This document shows positions 46,878 through 57,520 of a stretch of 64,000 nucleotides of DNA, piece after piece; the first letter of the stretch is position 1; each line of letters opens with the position of its first letter. Origin of the DNA: Boesenbergia rotunda (lineage: Eukaryota; Streptophyta; Magnoliopsida; Zingiberales; Zingiberaceae); contig JAGFNQ010009428.1 in NCBI GenBank assembly GCA_024364735.1, positions 32,748 through 96,747 on the forward strand, written 5' to 3'. The translations under genes were made by a program, and so were the position numbers. The notes beneath the pieces are model-generated. The model had not been told where the DNA came from, did not search any database, and saw only the letters and a program-made list of their open reading frames with translations.

Positions 46878-46906
46878 TTTTTTGTAATTTTTTAGTTTAA
46901 AATTCC
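46878..46906 (+). other. SIRE unit 3 leader end
   Basis: These T-rich bases lead into the gag start codon; they continue the leader interrupted by the solo LTR. Confidence 0.5.
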
Positions 46907-48241
46907 ATGGCCAATCAAGAGTGGAACAGTGCCCTTCCACCACTTTTCTCCGGCGAAAATTTTAATTTTTGGAGATATCAAATGGAATCTCATCTAAAGG
47001 CCCATATGGACATATGGATGATAATCCAAATGGGATTCTCTTGTCCCGCAGAAAATGGATTATCAATCGCATGGGACAAACTGGATGAAACAACGCTCAA
47101 CAAGATTGAGACAAATACACGAGCGACTGCAATTCTACAGTGTGGCCTAACCAAAGAACAACTCAGACTAGTCAGACCATTCGAATGTGCTAATGAAATT
47201 TGGGAAAAACTGATCAACCTACATCATGAAAACACAGACATCGAACTCTCAGAAGGGGTTCTATACAAATCGTTGGAAGAATCAGATGAAGAAGAAGATC
47301 AGGAAAGTTATCTTGCACTCTCAGCTCAAGCACAAGTAGTTGTGACAGAATCGGTACCCGACTTCGAAATCGACTTCGAACCAGAATCAGAAGATGAGTC
47401 TGCCAAGACAGAATCGTTACTTGACTTTGAAATCGACTTCGAACTAGAATCAGAAGGTGAGTCTGCTGAGACCAAATCACTACCTAATTTTTATTTTTCT
47501 TCTGAATTAAATTTACATGAACAAACTAATACTGCAATGGTCGAGAAAGGTATAACTTGTATTGCAGGAAAAACTCCAAGAGATTCAGAGAAGAAGCAAC
47601 AACCAATATCCGAGTTTGATTCAGATTCGGAGTCTAACAACAATGAAGTGAAACTGGTTCGGCTGGCTCATGACTACTACAAGGTGTTGAAGAACCAAAT
47701 GAGAAAAAGGAAGACGGCAAAAATCAAGGGGGAGATTCCCAACGAGGAATCAAATGGTAACATTATAAATTCAAAATTTAAAAGTCACATAATATGTTAT
47801 AAATGCAGGGAGAGAGGACACTACCATAACCAGTGTCCTACTCGCAAGAGTCGATCTTCACCACCTACGACAAAGGAACAAGACTGAGGAACACGAAAGG
47901 ACAAGAGTCACATTCAATGCCTCAAGTGCCAAAAGTTCGGGCATTATACAAGTAAATGCATAGAAGGAACCCCCAAGGATACTGGACAAACAACCAAGAA
48001 TGGTAAATTTACCTCATATGAAAATCCAGTCTTTACCTCAAATGCTAATATCTTGCCCAAACATTCTTGGTCAAATTCAAATACCGTAATTGAATCATAT
48101 AGATTAATTAAGACAAATTTTAGAAAATTAACACAAGAAAACGAGACTCTGAAAAGTAAGGTTGATATGCTAGAGAATTTAATTCACAATCTTGCTGACT
48201 TTGAAAATCCGGAGTTTTACTCCAATTCTGACCTTACATAG
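46907..48241 (+). pseudogene. SIRE unit 3 gag with two zinc knuckles, one internal stop
   Basis: The frame is open from MANQEWNSALPPLFSGENF to the stop at 48239-48241 (444 codons), except for one TGA at 47885-47887. Residues 1-110 form the capsid-type N-terminus (FWRYQMESHLKAHMDIW, ANEIWEKL). Two acidic 'DFEIDFE' repeats follow (about 147-185), then EFDSDSE and LVRLAHDYYKVLK, the part also seen at 68-200. Knuckles are CYKCRERGHYHNQC (about 297-310) and, after the stop, CLKCQKFGHYTSKC. The C-terminus has a heptad-like segment (ENETLKSKVDMLENLI). It is the reference for the broken gag of unit 1. The capsid segment seems shorter than in typical SIRE Gag. Confidence 0.87.
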
Positions 48242-49040
48242 ATAGTTTTCTGTGAATTATTGCTTGTTTATTTTTATTTTTGTAATTTTATTATGTTTAG
48301 ACTTAGGAATGGTTAGTTAAGGACAAAAGACTTACTTGAAACTTGAACAACATAGTATTAGGTGGAGGTGAGATGATAGTACGTTAGGGAAGCCCTTCTG
48401 ATAAGGTCAAGTGGGGTAAGGTGTACCCTACTTGGTCTGTTTAGTCTGGTGCAACTAGTCGAAGCTACCGATCCAAAACGTAAGCTAGTTAGACCAAAAT
48501 ATTTCAAAAAGTAATTTGAAAATGAACTTTCAGTAAAAGGCTTTGTCAAGGAAAGGATTGTTGCTCCAATAAGACTACGACCAAAGAAGACCTCTATGTC
48601 TTGCTAAGACCTGGAAGCCAATTATCGAAACCCATTTTTTTAATTTACTATTTGATAAATTTGAATCTAACACAAGTTTTAATTAAATCTCAGTGTTAAC
48701 ATTAATTCAAAGATAAAAAATACATCTCACAAAACAGATAAGGAAACCTGTTTTGTCACTTAGAATTTGTGAGATGTCTAGGACCTAATAATTTAGTTCA
48801 ACCCAACTCTACAACATTTGTTAAATTAATTCAACATTTTTTAAAAGTAACTTCAACATTTTACAAAAATTAATTCAATATTCAGAAATTAATTCAACCT
48901 TTTTCAAGATTAATTCAACATTTTTTAAAAATTAAACTCACACCGTTTTTTTTGGAAACCTTAATGATGTCAAAAATAACTTATCAAACTAAGCTTTGAA
49001 TGTAATTATACTAAGATCTAGGACTTGATTGTTTTAATTA
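48242..49040 (+). other. SIRE unit 3 gag-pol spacer, non-coding
   Basis: It matches 1080-1457 and 25270-25480 of unit 1. Between 48800 and 48945 'attaattcaacattttt' is repeated about six times. No protease, integrase or RT can be read from here up to the 3' region at 50766. Confidence 0.7.
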
Positions 49041-49360
49041 TTGATTGGTCAAACCTGGTCAACACGGTCAAACTCGGTCAACATGGGCGCTCAAGACCTT
49101 ACGGGCGCCCCATAGTTTTTCGGCATCCAAGGCAGTCAAATTTTCCAAAAGCTTGAACATTCTGATCTCAGGCACCCGAGAAGCTCTCGGGCACCTCAAC
49201 TCTGTCACGGGTGCCCGAGAGCCCTCACGGGCGCCCGTAAAACCCTTTATAAACACTTCATCACAGCTTCCTTCAACACACCAAACTGAGCTTCTCTCCT
49301 CTTCTTACTCCTAAGGCGCCCTAGAGCTCTTCACTTGTCCTCGATCACTCTATTTTCACA
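49041..49360 (+). promoter_or_regulatory. Promoter-like segment before the foreign ORF
   Basis: It contains GGGCGCCC-type palindromes (49104-49111, 49170-49200, 49205-49236), then CCTTTATAAACA (TATA-like TTTATAAA at 49246-49253) and a pyrimidine-rich stretch, about 110 bases before an ATG at 49361. The layout copies that of the SIRE-type LTRs (palindromes, TATA, 'cttcaacac'). It may be a piece of another LTR or the natural promoter of the captured ORF. Confidence 0.45.
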
Positions 49361-50589
49361 ATGCCACCCTGGCATTTACGGTTGATATTTTCAATTTAAT
49401 TTCAGTAAATAAATGCATAATTTTTTCCTACTTGTTTAGTAAACGCCGAGTTACGCACACCGACCTCAGGGTCGAGCTTAGCCCAGACCCTAGGTTCCCC
49501 ACCCTAGCCTTGCTCAATAAATTCACACATACCACCTATAAAACCATCAAGATGTACTATTTAAATCGAAATTTCTTTATCCAATCGTGCCCCTTAGCCA
49601 TAGATGTCATTAACTTTTATCAGCTAGACCAACTGGTATATTGTACCCATTCGGTCAACACAACCTTATATGCTGAATTCTATAATAACTTGGTCAAACT
49701 TAATGACCTTTGTTACACTACCACTATACAGACCATCCCACTTACTATCACACCTACTCTATTTAACCGGTTTCTTGGACTAGGACCCTCTCAGTCCACT
49801 TTTTGCTATTATCCTCCGACAGTCCTTCCCTTTGATCCCCACTATTCACATATCACTCTTGACACTCTCTATTCTTATATTTTCGGAGATGCGAGGGATC
49901 CGACGATTCAGAGATTTCAGTCCGTCGATCTACGCATTCAGGATTACGCCATCTATAGAGTCCTAGTCCGTTGCGTTCTTCCATTGACCACTCGAGATGT
50001 TGCAACTATGCAACCCTTCCTTACTTTTCTTCTTTACGCGATGATCCACCATCTAGACATAGACATTGGTCTCCACATGTTTTAGACGATCATTTATGCG
50101 TCTAGCATATCCACCCATTCCCGAGTACGCACACCCTATTGTCACATTCTCACTTCCCTCCTTCATCACCATGGTCACGACATCACTGCTGGGGTGGTCA
50201 TTACTATGACCGAGTTTGATGAGATAGGAGCTAGGAACTTTTCTTTAGCGGCCATAGATATCTCGGCCACTGGGGTTCTGTCGTGGAGACGATGAGGGGC
50301 TCGACACCATGTTGATTCGGACGACGAGTTAGACGACGACGTAGTCGATCTCGCTGCCAAGATCGAGGAGCATCTACGAGAGCCTCCACCACCGACTACT
50401 GACCATCGCTTAACACTATTACAAGCGGAGCTCCACAGTCTCCGAGAGGAGATGGAGGCCCATCACTTCGAGTTCATGGACGCCCTTCAGGCCGAACACG
50501 ATGCAGACCAGGCCCGTCATGATGAGATGATGTCTATGTTTCGGTCGTGGCACCCCTGTCCATTTTGGCTCCCTGACCCATCTTCCTAG
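49361..50589 (+). pseudogene. Foreign ORF in place of pol: plant transposon-associated protein-like
   Basis: From 49440 one frame runs to 50589 (382 codons) with only two stops, TAG at 50083-50085 and TGA at 50293-50295 (CGA to TGA is likely). An upstream ATG at 49361 gives seven codons that join this frame if a 59-base GT-AG segment (49381-49439) is removed. The N-terminal half (IDVINFYQLDQLVYC, LYAEFYNNLVKL, LFNRFLGLGPSQ) and DVATMQPFLTFLLYAMIHHLDIDIG resemble, by eye, the 'putative plant transposon protein' domain common in plant genomes (PF20167 type). That family's biochemical role is unknown. The C-terminus is acidic (DSDDELDDDVVDL), then proline-rich and a coiled-coil-like segment (LLQAELHSLREEMEAHHFEF). 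It has no RT, integrase or protease motif. It could instead be an envelope-position ORF, which some SIRE elements carry, but it stands where pol should be. Confidence 0.6.
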
Positions 50590-50765
50590 ACATGAGTTGT
50601 ATTTCTGATTATCTAACTTTCCCTACTCTGTAGGGCTAACTTATTCACTCACACTATGCTGTTGACTTGGTTTGGTCCTTGTGTTAACCTGTTGACTTTC
50701 ATTTATTTATCAATTTCATATTTGGCTATTTATTTAACTGCTAATTTATCTACTTCATCATACTT
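50590..50765 (+). other. Non-coding stretch between the foreign ORF and SIRE 3' region
   Basis: T-rich sequence with no match elsewhere in the window. It probably belongs to the 3' end of the captured segment. At 50766 the SIRE sequence resumes with AGGGTTGTGCTTAGTAGAAT, which in unit 1 spans the end of RNase H. Confidence 0.5.
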
Positions 50766-52519
50766 TAGGGTTGTGCTTAGTAGAATAGAACTGCTCTAAT
50801 TTCTTTTCAAAAACCTTTTAGATTTTTAATTTTTTTCTTTTCATAAAATCATTTCTTTTATTAAGTCTTGAAATTTAAAATTGTTTTCCGACTTAGGTTT
50901 TTCAAAACTTACCCCCTTTAAAACTAGGGTTTTCTATGCAAATGGACTTAGCCTAGGCTTTAACCCTAGAATTGCATACACCTATAGATCTAGAAGCCAG
51001 CATCTAATAAGCACCTTAGGGTACTTTTGATTGATAACCTAGACTGGGTTGAGATGCTTAGGTCTATGCCTTGACTCAAGATGTTTTAAGTCAGTGCATC
51101 TAGAGTAGTTGGGGCGATAAATACATTTGAACAGCAATCAAATTAAGTGTTCAAGCTTAGAAAATCTAACTTGATCAGATCACTTAACTTGACTAACCCT
51201 AGTGAAAGCTACTGTTATATAACAGTTAGTAAGTAGCTAACTGGGTTAGACAGGACCCGAACAAGGTTAGTTTAATTGGTTTGATTTTTATTGCTTGGGT
51301 TCACTAAGAGTTGGTTCAATACATATTTAAAATTTTAACTAGCTCTGATTCGAAATTGATTTGCAATTGGTTTTCTATCAATTTTTTTGATATATGGCAA
51401 ACGGGGAGAGAGAGAAAAAAAGAGAGTAAAATTTTTCATTTTTTTTCAAAAAGTAAAGTTAAAATTTAATTATCAAAAATAAATTTTCAAGTGCTGCATT
51501 AAATTTTCAAGTTAAATTTGAGTGCACAAAATTATTTTTGGTTTAAGTGCACAATTTTTTCTAAGTAAAATATTTTTCAAAGTGCACAATTTTTCTTCTA
51601 AGTAAAATATTTTTCAAAGTGCACAATTTTTTTTCTAGGTAAAATATTTTTCAAAGTGCACAATTTTTCTTTGAAGTAAAATATTTTTCAAAGTGCACAA
51701 TTTTTTTTCTAAGTATAATATTTTTCGAAGTGCACAAAATTGTTTCTAAGTAAAAATTTTTTCTAAGTGCTAAGTTGAATTTTTTTTTCATTTCTAAGTG
51801 AAAAGTTGTTTTAAATGAAATTTTTCTAAGTGAAAATTTTGTACAAAATTTGTTTTAAGTGAAATTTTTCTATGAGAAAATGTTGTGCAAAATTTGGGTT
51901 AAGTGAAAATTTTTCTAAATAAATTTTTTTGGTAAGTGCTAATTTTTTTTAAGTGGAAAATGGTTCTAAGTGCAAATGATTTTGCAAAAAAAATTTTCAA
52001 GAGCACAAATTTTTTTTAAGTAAATTTTTTAAAAGTGCACAAAATTTATTCTAAGTGAAAAACTTTTTCTAAAGTACAAATGTTTCTAAGTGCAAAGTTT
52101 TCTAAGTCAAAATTTTCTAAGTGCACAAAATTTTCTAAGACAAATTTTTCTAAGTGCACAAAATTTTCTAAGTCAAATTTTTCTAAGTGTACAAAATATT
52201 TTTTAAGTAAATATTTTTTTAAAATTTATTCTAAGTGAAAAAAATTTCTAAAGCAATATTTGTCTAAGTGTAAATGTTTTGGCAAAAAGTTTTTTTGGAA
52301 AATCATTGTAAGTATGCAAATGTTTTACAAAACACTTAGTCAAAATTTAAACACCTAGATTTTTTTTAACTGCATATCATTGAAAGCTTCAGGGGGAGAA
52401 TGTCTATTTCAGGGGGAGCTTAGTAAAGATTTTTTTCTAAACATGCTTGTTATATATACTTCAAATAGTTTAAACTTAACTTTTTGAACCTGGTTGCCAT
52501 AAATCAGAAAGGGAAAGAT
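50766..52519 (+). other. SIRE unit 3 3' untranslated region
   Basis: This is the most complete copy of the SIRE 3' region in the window and serves as reference for 28653-28925, 29694-30900 and 42387-43768. It starts at the RNase H stop equivalent. From 51470 to 52300 it is a degenerate array of 'tttttctaagtgcacaa' and 'ttctaagtaaaatattt' units. It ends with the polypurine tract before LTR c. Confidence 0.85.
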
Positions 52520-53789
52520 TGTTGGTGGCAGAAGCACCAAGATCGAACCTGTGTTTTGATAATGGAAAAGGGTTCATAAGTTAAGGTTTGATTGTGATCT
52601 AACGAAGTGATTCAAGTGTGTAGGAAAAGTCCTAGGTACAATAGGCACGAAGTCCTGATTCTAGGAATTGGGCAATAAGTCCTGGCCGAGGGCTGGGCAC
52701 CTAAGTCCTGACATAGGGTTGGGCAATAAGTCCTGGTCGCGGATTAGGCACGAAGTCCTAATTCAAGGAATTGGGCAATAAGTCCTGGCTGAGGGCTGGG
52801 CACCGAAGACCTAACCGAGGGTTAGGCAATAAGTCTTGGTCACGGACTGGGCACGAAGACTTGATCCGGAGGATTGGGGAAAAGTCCAACTGCAGGAGCC
52901 GGTTGGCAAACAGGTAAACTCTCCTGAGAGGAGTAGGTGAGGACGCGTTCCCCATAGGAGGGAACACTAGGCGTCGGTTCGACCTAGGGTTCCATTTGGG
53001 AAGCCTAAAGTCAGAACCAAGATAGCTCAGGCTATTAATTGTGCTTAACTTATATATGATTTGTTTGTTATTTGTGTTTTGGAACAAACCCTGGTTGTAG
53101 GAATAAAGGTTGAAGGTTTCTCCTCCCAGGCGCCAGAATGGTGTCAGGCGCCTGTTCATACAGGCGCCTGTATGGTGACAGGCACCCAAGAAGGGGTATT
53201 TCCAAACAGTCTCGAAGCAAGCCTCCACATCAGCATATGAGGCGCCTGTGTTGATACAGGCGCCCCAGTCAGCTCAGGTGTCCCAGTTGAAGGGATAAGC
53301 GCTGGCCAAGTCTGCGGATATGGATTTGCGCAGAACAAGCCACGTGTCAGGCGTCCCCTTCAACACAGGCGCCCAAGAACCGAGTATACAAAGGGGTTCA
53401 CCCCCTTGCTTCACAACACAATTGCTTCCAATGAATTTATTCAAGAGCTCTGCTCCAAACTCTCCATGCTCAAGTCTCAAGCGCCAACGACGACCCGCGG
53501 CTCTGATCTACAAATCTACTCCGGTCGTCGGTATAATTATTATTTAATTGTTGTATTTAAATTCTATATTTGAACTCAACTATGTAATATTTTTGCGCAA
53601 TATAGAATTGTCCATCGTAAACGCTCAAGGACCGTGGGCCTTGGAGTAGGAGCCGATCTAGACTCTAATCCAAGTAAAAATCAAAGTGTTAGAATTGATT
53701 TGAATTTTTTCATTGTGTAATTGCTCTTTTTAATCCGAAAAGATTTTATCGATATTCACCCCCCTCTATCGATTCTAAACGAACCCACA
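52520..53789 (+). repeat. SIRE LTR c (3' LTR of unit 3)
   Basis: It starts TGTTGGTGGCAGAAGCACC and ends CGAACCCACA. It has a minisatellite at 52640-52875, GGCGCC palindromes at 53125-53375 and TATACAAA at 53385-53392. It is about 1.27 kb. The flank TCTTC (53790-53794) should be the duplicated target; its partner lies to the left of the window. Confidence 0.9.
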
Positions 53790-54251
53790 TCTTCCTCCTT
53801 TGGGCTTGCAGCAACAAGAAGAGGAGGAGCTAAGGTCCTTGCTTGCGCAAAAAGAATGAAGAAGTAGAGGACATTTTGGTGGCTTTGTTTCTTGGAGGAT
53901 CATCGCCCACACGACGTCCAAGAAGAGGATAGGAATACAATAGAAAATCAAGAGGTAAAACAAGAGGTTTAATCTTGTTTTTATTCTAGTTTAATTATAT
54001 TCATGTTGTTTACTTGGACCCCGAAGATAGACACAAAAATTGGCGATCAAATCATCATCTTCTTTTCAACTGCTATTCGATAAAGGAGATTGATTGCTTA
54101 AACAACAAGTTTGTTCAAGCGATCTCTCAATCGAAAAGCATGAAAATGAAAAAAGTCATTCAGGATGTTTTTCTCTATCCAAATTAATTCTAATCAATAG
54201 AATTTTAATCCAGGGATATGGAGAGGAATCTCGCCGCAACAGAATCCAACA
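53790..54251 (+). repeat. Copia-G 5' LTR, right-hand part
   Basis: It ends AATCCAACA directly before a primer-binding site, so it is the U5 side of an LTR. The left part is missing because the SIRE chain is inserted here. Small frames inside it are not genes. Confidence 0.8.
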
Positions 54252-54252
54252 A

Positions 54253-54265
54253 TTGGTATCAGAGC
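54253..54265 (+). other. Primer-binding site of copia-G
   Basis: TTGGTATCAGAGC lies one base after the LTR end, complementary to initiator methionine tRNA. Confidence 0.9.
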
Positions 54266-55307
54266 CATGGTTTCCGGGTTTGTGTGTTTTGGATTCGGTT
54301 ACTTTCATCCTTTTCATATATAATATGCCGGATAATAGTAAGATGTGCAATAGGCTATTTTTTTTGGTTGCAAGCATATGATCCAACTATTATGGCTATG
54401 TGATTGTGTATGATTGTGTGTGTGATTGTATTTATTTGAATCCTTGGGGTTGACGAGGCATTTGTATTTAATTGTAATTAAATACGTCGATGTTAGCTGC
54501 TTGTTTTAATTTACTTTCAATCTAGTTTTTTTTGTACACTCCTTTGTGGAGTATAGGATCGATGGATGTAAACTAAAATTAAAGTTTTTTCTCGGCTCGG
54601 GTCCCTACTTGCGCGGCTAAAGGAGGAGGAGACGAGGTGGTAACACGACTGGAGGCGTATTGAAGAACGGAATCTACATAGCTATAATAGTTGGAAATTT
54701 GATTTTCATGTTTATTGCTTTGCCATTTAATATGCTTGTTGTGGTTGCTTGTAAAAATTCATCATTTTAAATTATTAAGTGGAGAGGGAATCTTTGAGTT
54801 CTGTGGCCTCCATTACTAGTTTGAAAAGTGATGCAAACAAACTTGCGCATTGGTTCTGAGTGCCTTCCTCCACATCGAATGAGTTTGTTTTGCAGATCAC
54901 TAGTTCAAACTTCCTTATGGATAATTTTAGGAAATTATTTAGGAGTGTGCGATCTTCCCCATCGGAAGGGACATAATCCTAGATAAGGGACTTAGTATCA
55001 AGTAATGGTGTACACTTAGATGCAACTAATAGTATTCTTCCCATTGGAGCCACTACTATTAATTGTATGGCCGAAGATAAACCAACTATTAATTTTATTT
55101 GTCAAAAAGTAAGGTCGACGAGATAATAAAATTAATGGGTAAAACCTCCTCCTGCAAATGTTTGGATTAGTATACGTCCACACTATCGTGGCATACTAAA
55201 TTCACGGTATTTTGAGGTGTTGGTTAATTTAAAATTTTATTGTTTGAGGAATCAATATTCTTTTAAATTCTAATGTTTTGACCAATATGATTCTCAGGAT
55301 TTTCAAA
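54266..55307 (+). other. Copia-G leader, non-coding
   Basis: AT-rich sequence between the primer site and gag. I see no repeats or reading frames of note. The GC-rich patch near 54600-54650 (CGCGGCTAAAGGAGGAGGAG) is the only departure from the base composition. Confidence 0.5.
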
Positions 55308-55973
55308 ATGGCTTTCAATCCCCTTGTTGTGATTTAAAAAAATAAACTTATTGGTCGCAATTATATTGATTGGAAAAGGAACTTGGATATTTTCTTGACT
55401 GCTGAGGAGTACAAATTTATTCTCTTTGAGATATATCCCGCTAAGCCTAGAGATGATTCTAGTGAAAAGGAGAAAGAGAGTTATACGAAGTGGATAAAGG
55501 CTGATGAGATGGTGCAGTGTTACATTTTGGCTTCCATGTCAAATGTACAGCAACATCAGCATCAGGCCTTCGCTGCTACCTATGACATGATGTTTAATCT
55601 CAAGGAACTCTTTGGACACCAAAATCGGGCTGCTAGGCAAGAGGCTATGAGGAACTTGATGACGACCACCATGGCTGAGGGAACACCCGGGAGGGATCAT
55701 GTTCTCAAGATGATGGCTCATTTGAATGAGATGGAAGTCCTTGGAGCTGAAATCGATGGGGAAACCCAGGTCGATATCATTCTCCAGACGCTACCAAAGT
55801 GTTTTGAGCAGTACCGCCTAAGCTACAATATGAACAAAAGGATGTATTCATTGGCGAAACTTCTAACAAAACTTCAGGCAGCAGAAGGGCTATTTCGTCA
55901 GAGTGCTCAAGCTTATATTGCTAAAAACGTTTCTGCTTCTAAACCGAAAGGCAGAAAGAAGAAGAAGAAATAA
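55308..55973 (+). pseudogene. Copia-G gag
   Basis: The ATG at 55308 opens MAFNPLVVI, meets a TAA at 55335-55337 and continues in the same frame with KLIGRNYIDWKRNLDIFLTA. This is the usual copia Gag N-terminus ('L.G.NY..W...L'). The open part to 55973 includes ASMSNVQQHQHQAF, MMFNLKELFGHQNRAARQEA and LPKCFEQYRLSYNMNK (UBN2-like capsid). The lysine-rich end GRKKKKK is followed by a stop at 55971. The zinc knuckle downstream is damaged (a CK-stop-IGNW remnant near 56045). Gag would form the RNA-containing particle. Confidence 0.82.
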
Positions 55974-56039
55974 GCTGGTTCGGCAAAGAAAACGGCTGGA
56001 TCTCAAGGTGGTGTGGAGGAGCCTAAAGGCAAGTACTTC

Positions 56040-57520
56040 ACATGCAAGTAGATTGGAAATTGGATGGTGGACTGTCTCCGCTGAAAGGATAAAAATCAAT
56101 GTATATCTTTTTCGTTAGTTGTTTAAACATGTTTAGCGGTGTTATCTACCGCTACCTGGTGTATAGATACAGGAGCCACTGATCATGTCTGTAATTCATT
56201 GCAAGGGTTCTAGGAAACCAGACGACTATCTGAGGGCGAGATTACCGTCTACATGGGCAATGCTACGGAGGTGCCGGTTATTACAGTGGGAGATGTTTAT
56301 TTATCTTATGATAAGAATAAATATTTGGTTTTAAGAAATTGCCTTTACATACCTTGTTTTAGAAAGTATTTAATTTCAGTTTCTAAATTATTTATAGATG
56401 GATATTCTATTTCTTTTAATGTCAGAGTTGTTATCAAAAGGAATAGGGAGATTATCTGTTCCGGTGGTTGATTGGCAATTTGTATACTCTTAATCCAATA
56501 ACTCCAATGATGCAAATGGAAATTAATAACACATCTTCTAACTCTAATAAGAGAAAAGAACATTCGAATATGAACCAAACATATCTTTGGCATCATAGGA
56601 TTGGTCATATTAACTTAAGTAGAATTCAAAGGTTGATAGCTGATGGATCTTTGGGTTCATTGGTGGTGGAAGATTTTTCAACCTGCGAATCTTGCTTGGA
56701 AGGAAAAATGACCAAGAGGTCTTTCAAGGCCAAGGGGTATAGAGTCAAAGAAGTGTTCGAATTGGTTCATTCTGATTTGTGCGGCCCTATGTCTATCCAG
56801 GCAAGAGGTGGCTTTGAATATTTCATCTTATTCATAAATGACTATTCAAGATATGGATACATTTACCAGATGTGCCTCAAGTCTGAGTGCTTTGACAAGT
56901 TCAAAGAATACAAGGCTGATGTGGAGAAAAGTCATGGTAAAAGTATCAAGACACTACGGTCTAATCGTGGTGGTGAGTACCTCTAGGGAGAGTTTAGGAA
57001 TTACTTATCAGAGGCTGTCATTCAATCCCAATTGTCTGCACCTGGTACACCCCAACAGAATGGTGTGGCAGAGCGAAGGAATAGGACTCTTATGGAAATG
57101 GTTAGATCGATGATAAGCTATTCTGAATTACCGAATTCATTTTGAGGGTATGCTCTGGAAACGTCAATGTACATTCTGAACTTGGTACCTTCTAAATCAG
57201 TACCCTCTACTCCCATAGAATTGTGGAATGGGCGTAGCCCAGTTTGAGCCATATTCGGATTTCAGGTAGTCCAACACGTGTGTTGAAAGGGGATGCTGAT
57301 AAGTTGGAATCTCGTGCGGAAGTTCGCTTATTTGTAAGCTATCCTAGAGGAACGAAAGGTGGCTTGTTTTATAGATCTAAAGATCAGAAGGTCATTGTTA
57401 GCACGAATGCCCGATTTTTAGAAGATGACTATGTATTGAACCACAAGCCCATGAATAAGATTGATCTAGTGGAAATGAGAGGGGAAGTTCCTACTTCAGT
57501 ACCAACAGTATAGGATTATA
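56040..57520 (+). pseudogene. Copia-G protease and integrase
   Basis: The protease motif reads CIDTGATDHVCN near 56162. The GAG-pre-integrase finger is YLWHHRIGHINLSRI ... CESCLEGKMTKRSF (56580-56730). The integrase core reads LVHSDLCGPMS, INDYSRYGYI, LRSNRGGEYL and VAERRNRTLMEM. The second catalytic residue is asparagine instead of aspartate (GAT to AAT near 56970), and stops occur near 56986, 57144 and 57247. Several frames are needed to read it through. It would have inserted cDNA; this copy is dead. Confidence 0.83.

Noticed and set aside
53790..54251. The promoter and first exon of a host gene
   Set aside because: The sequence ends in an LTR terminus directly followed by a primer-binding site and a copia gag.
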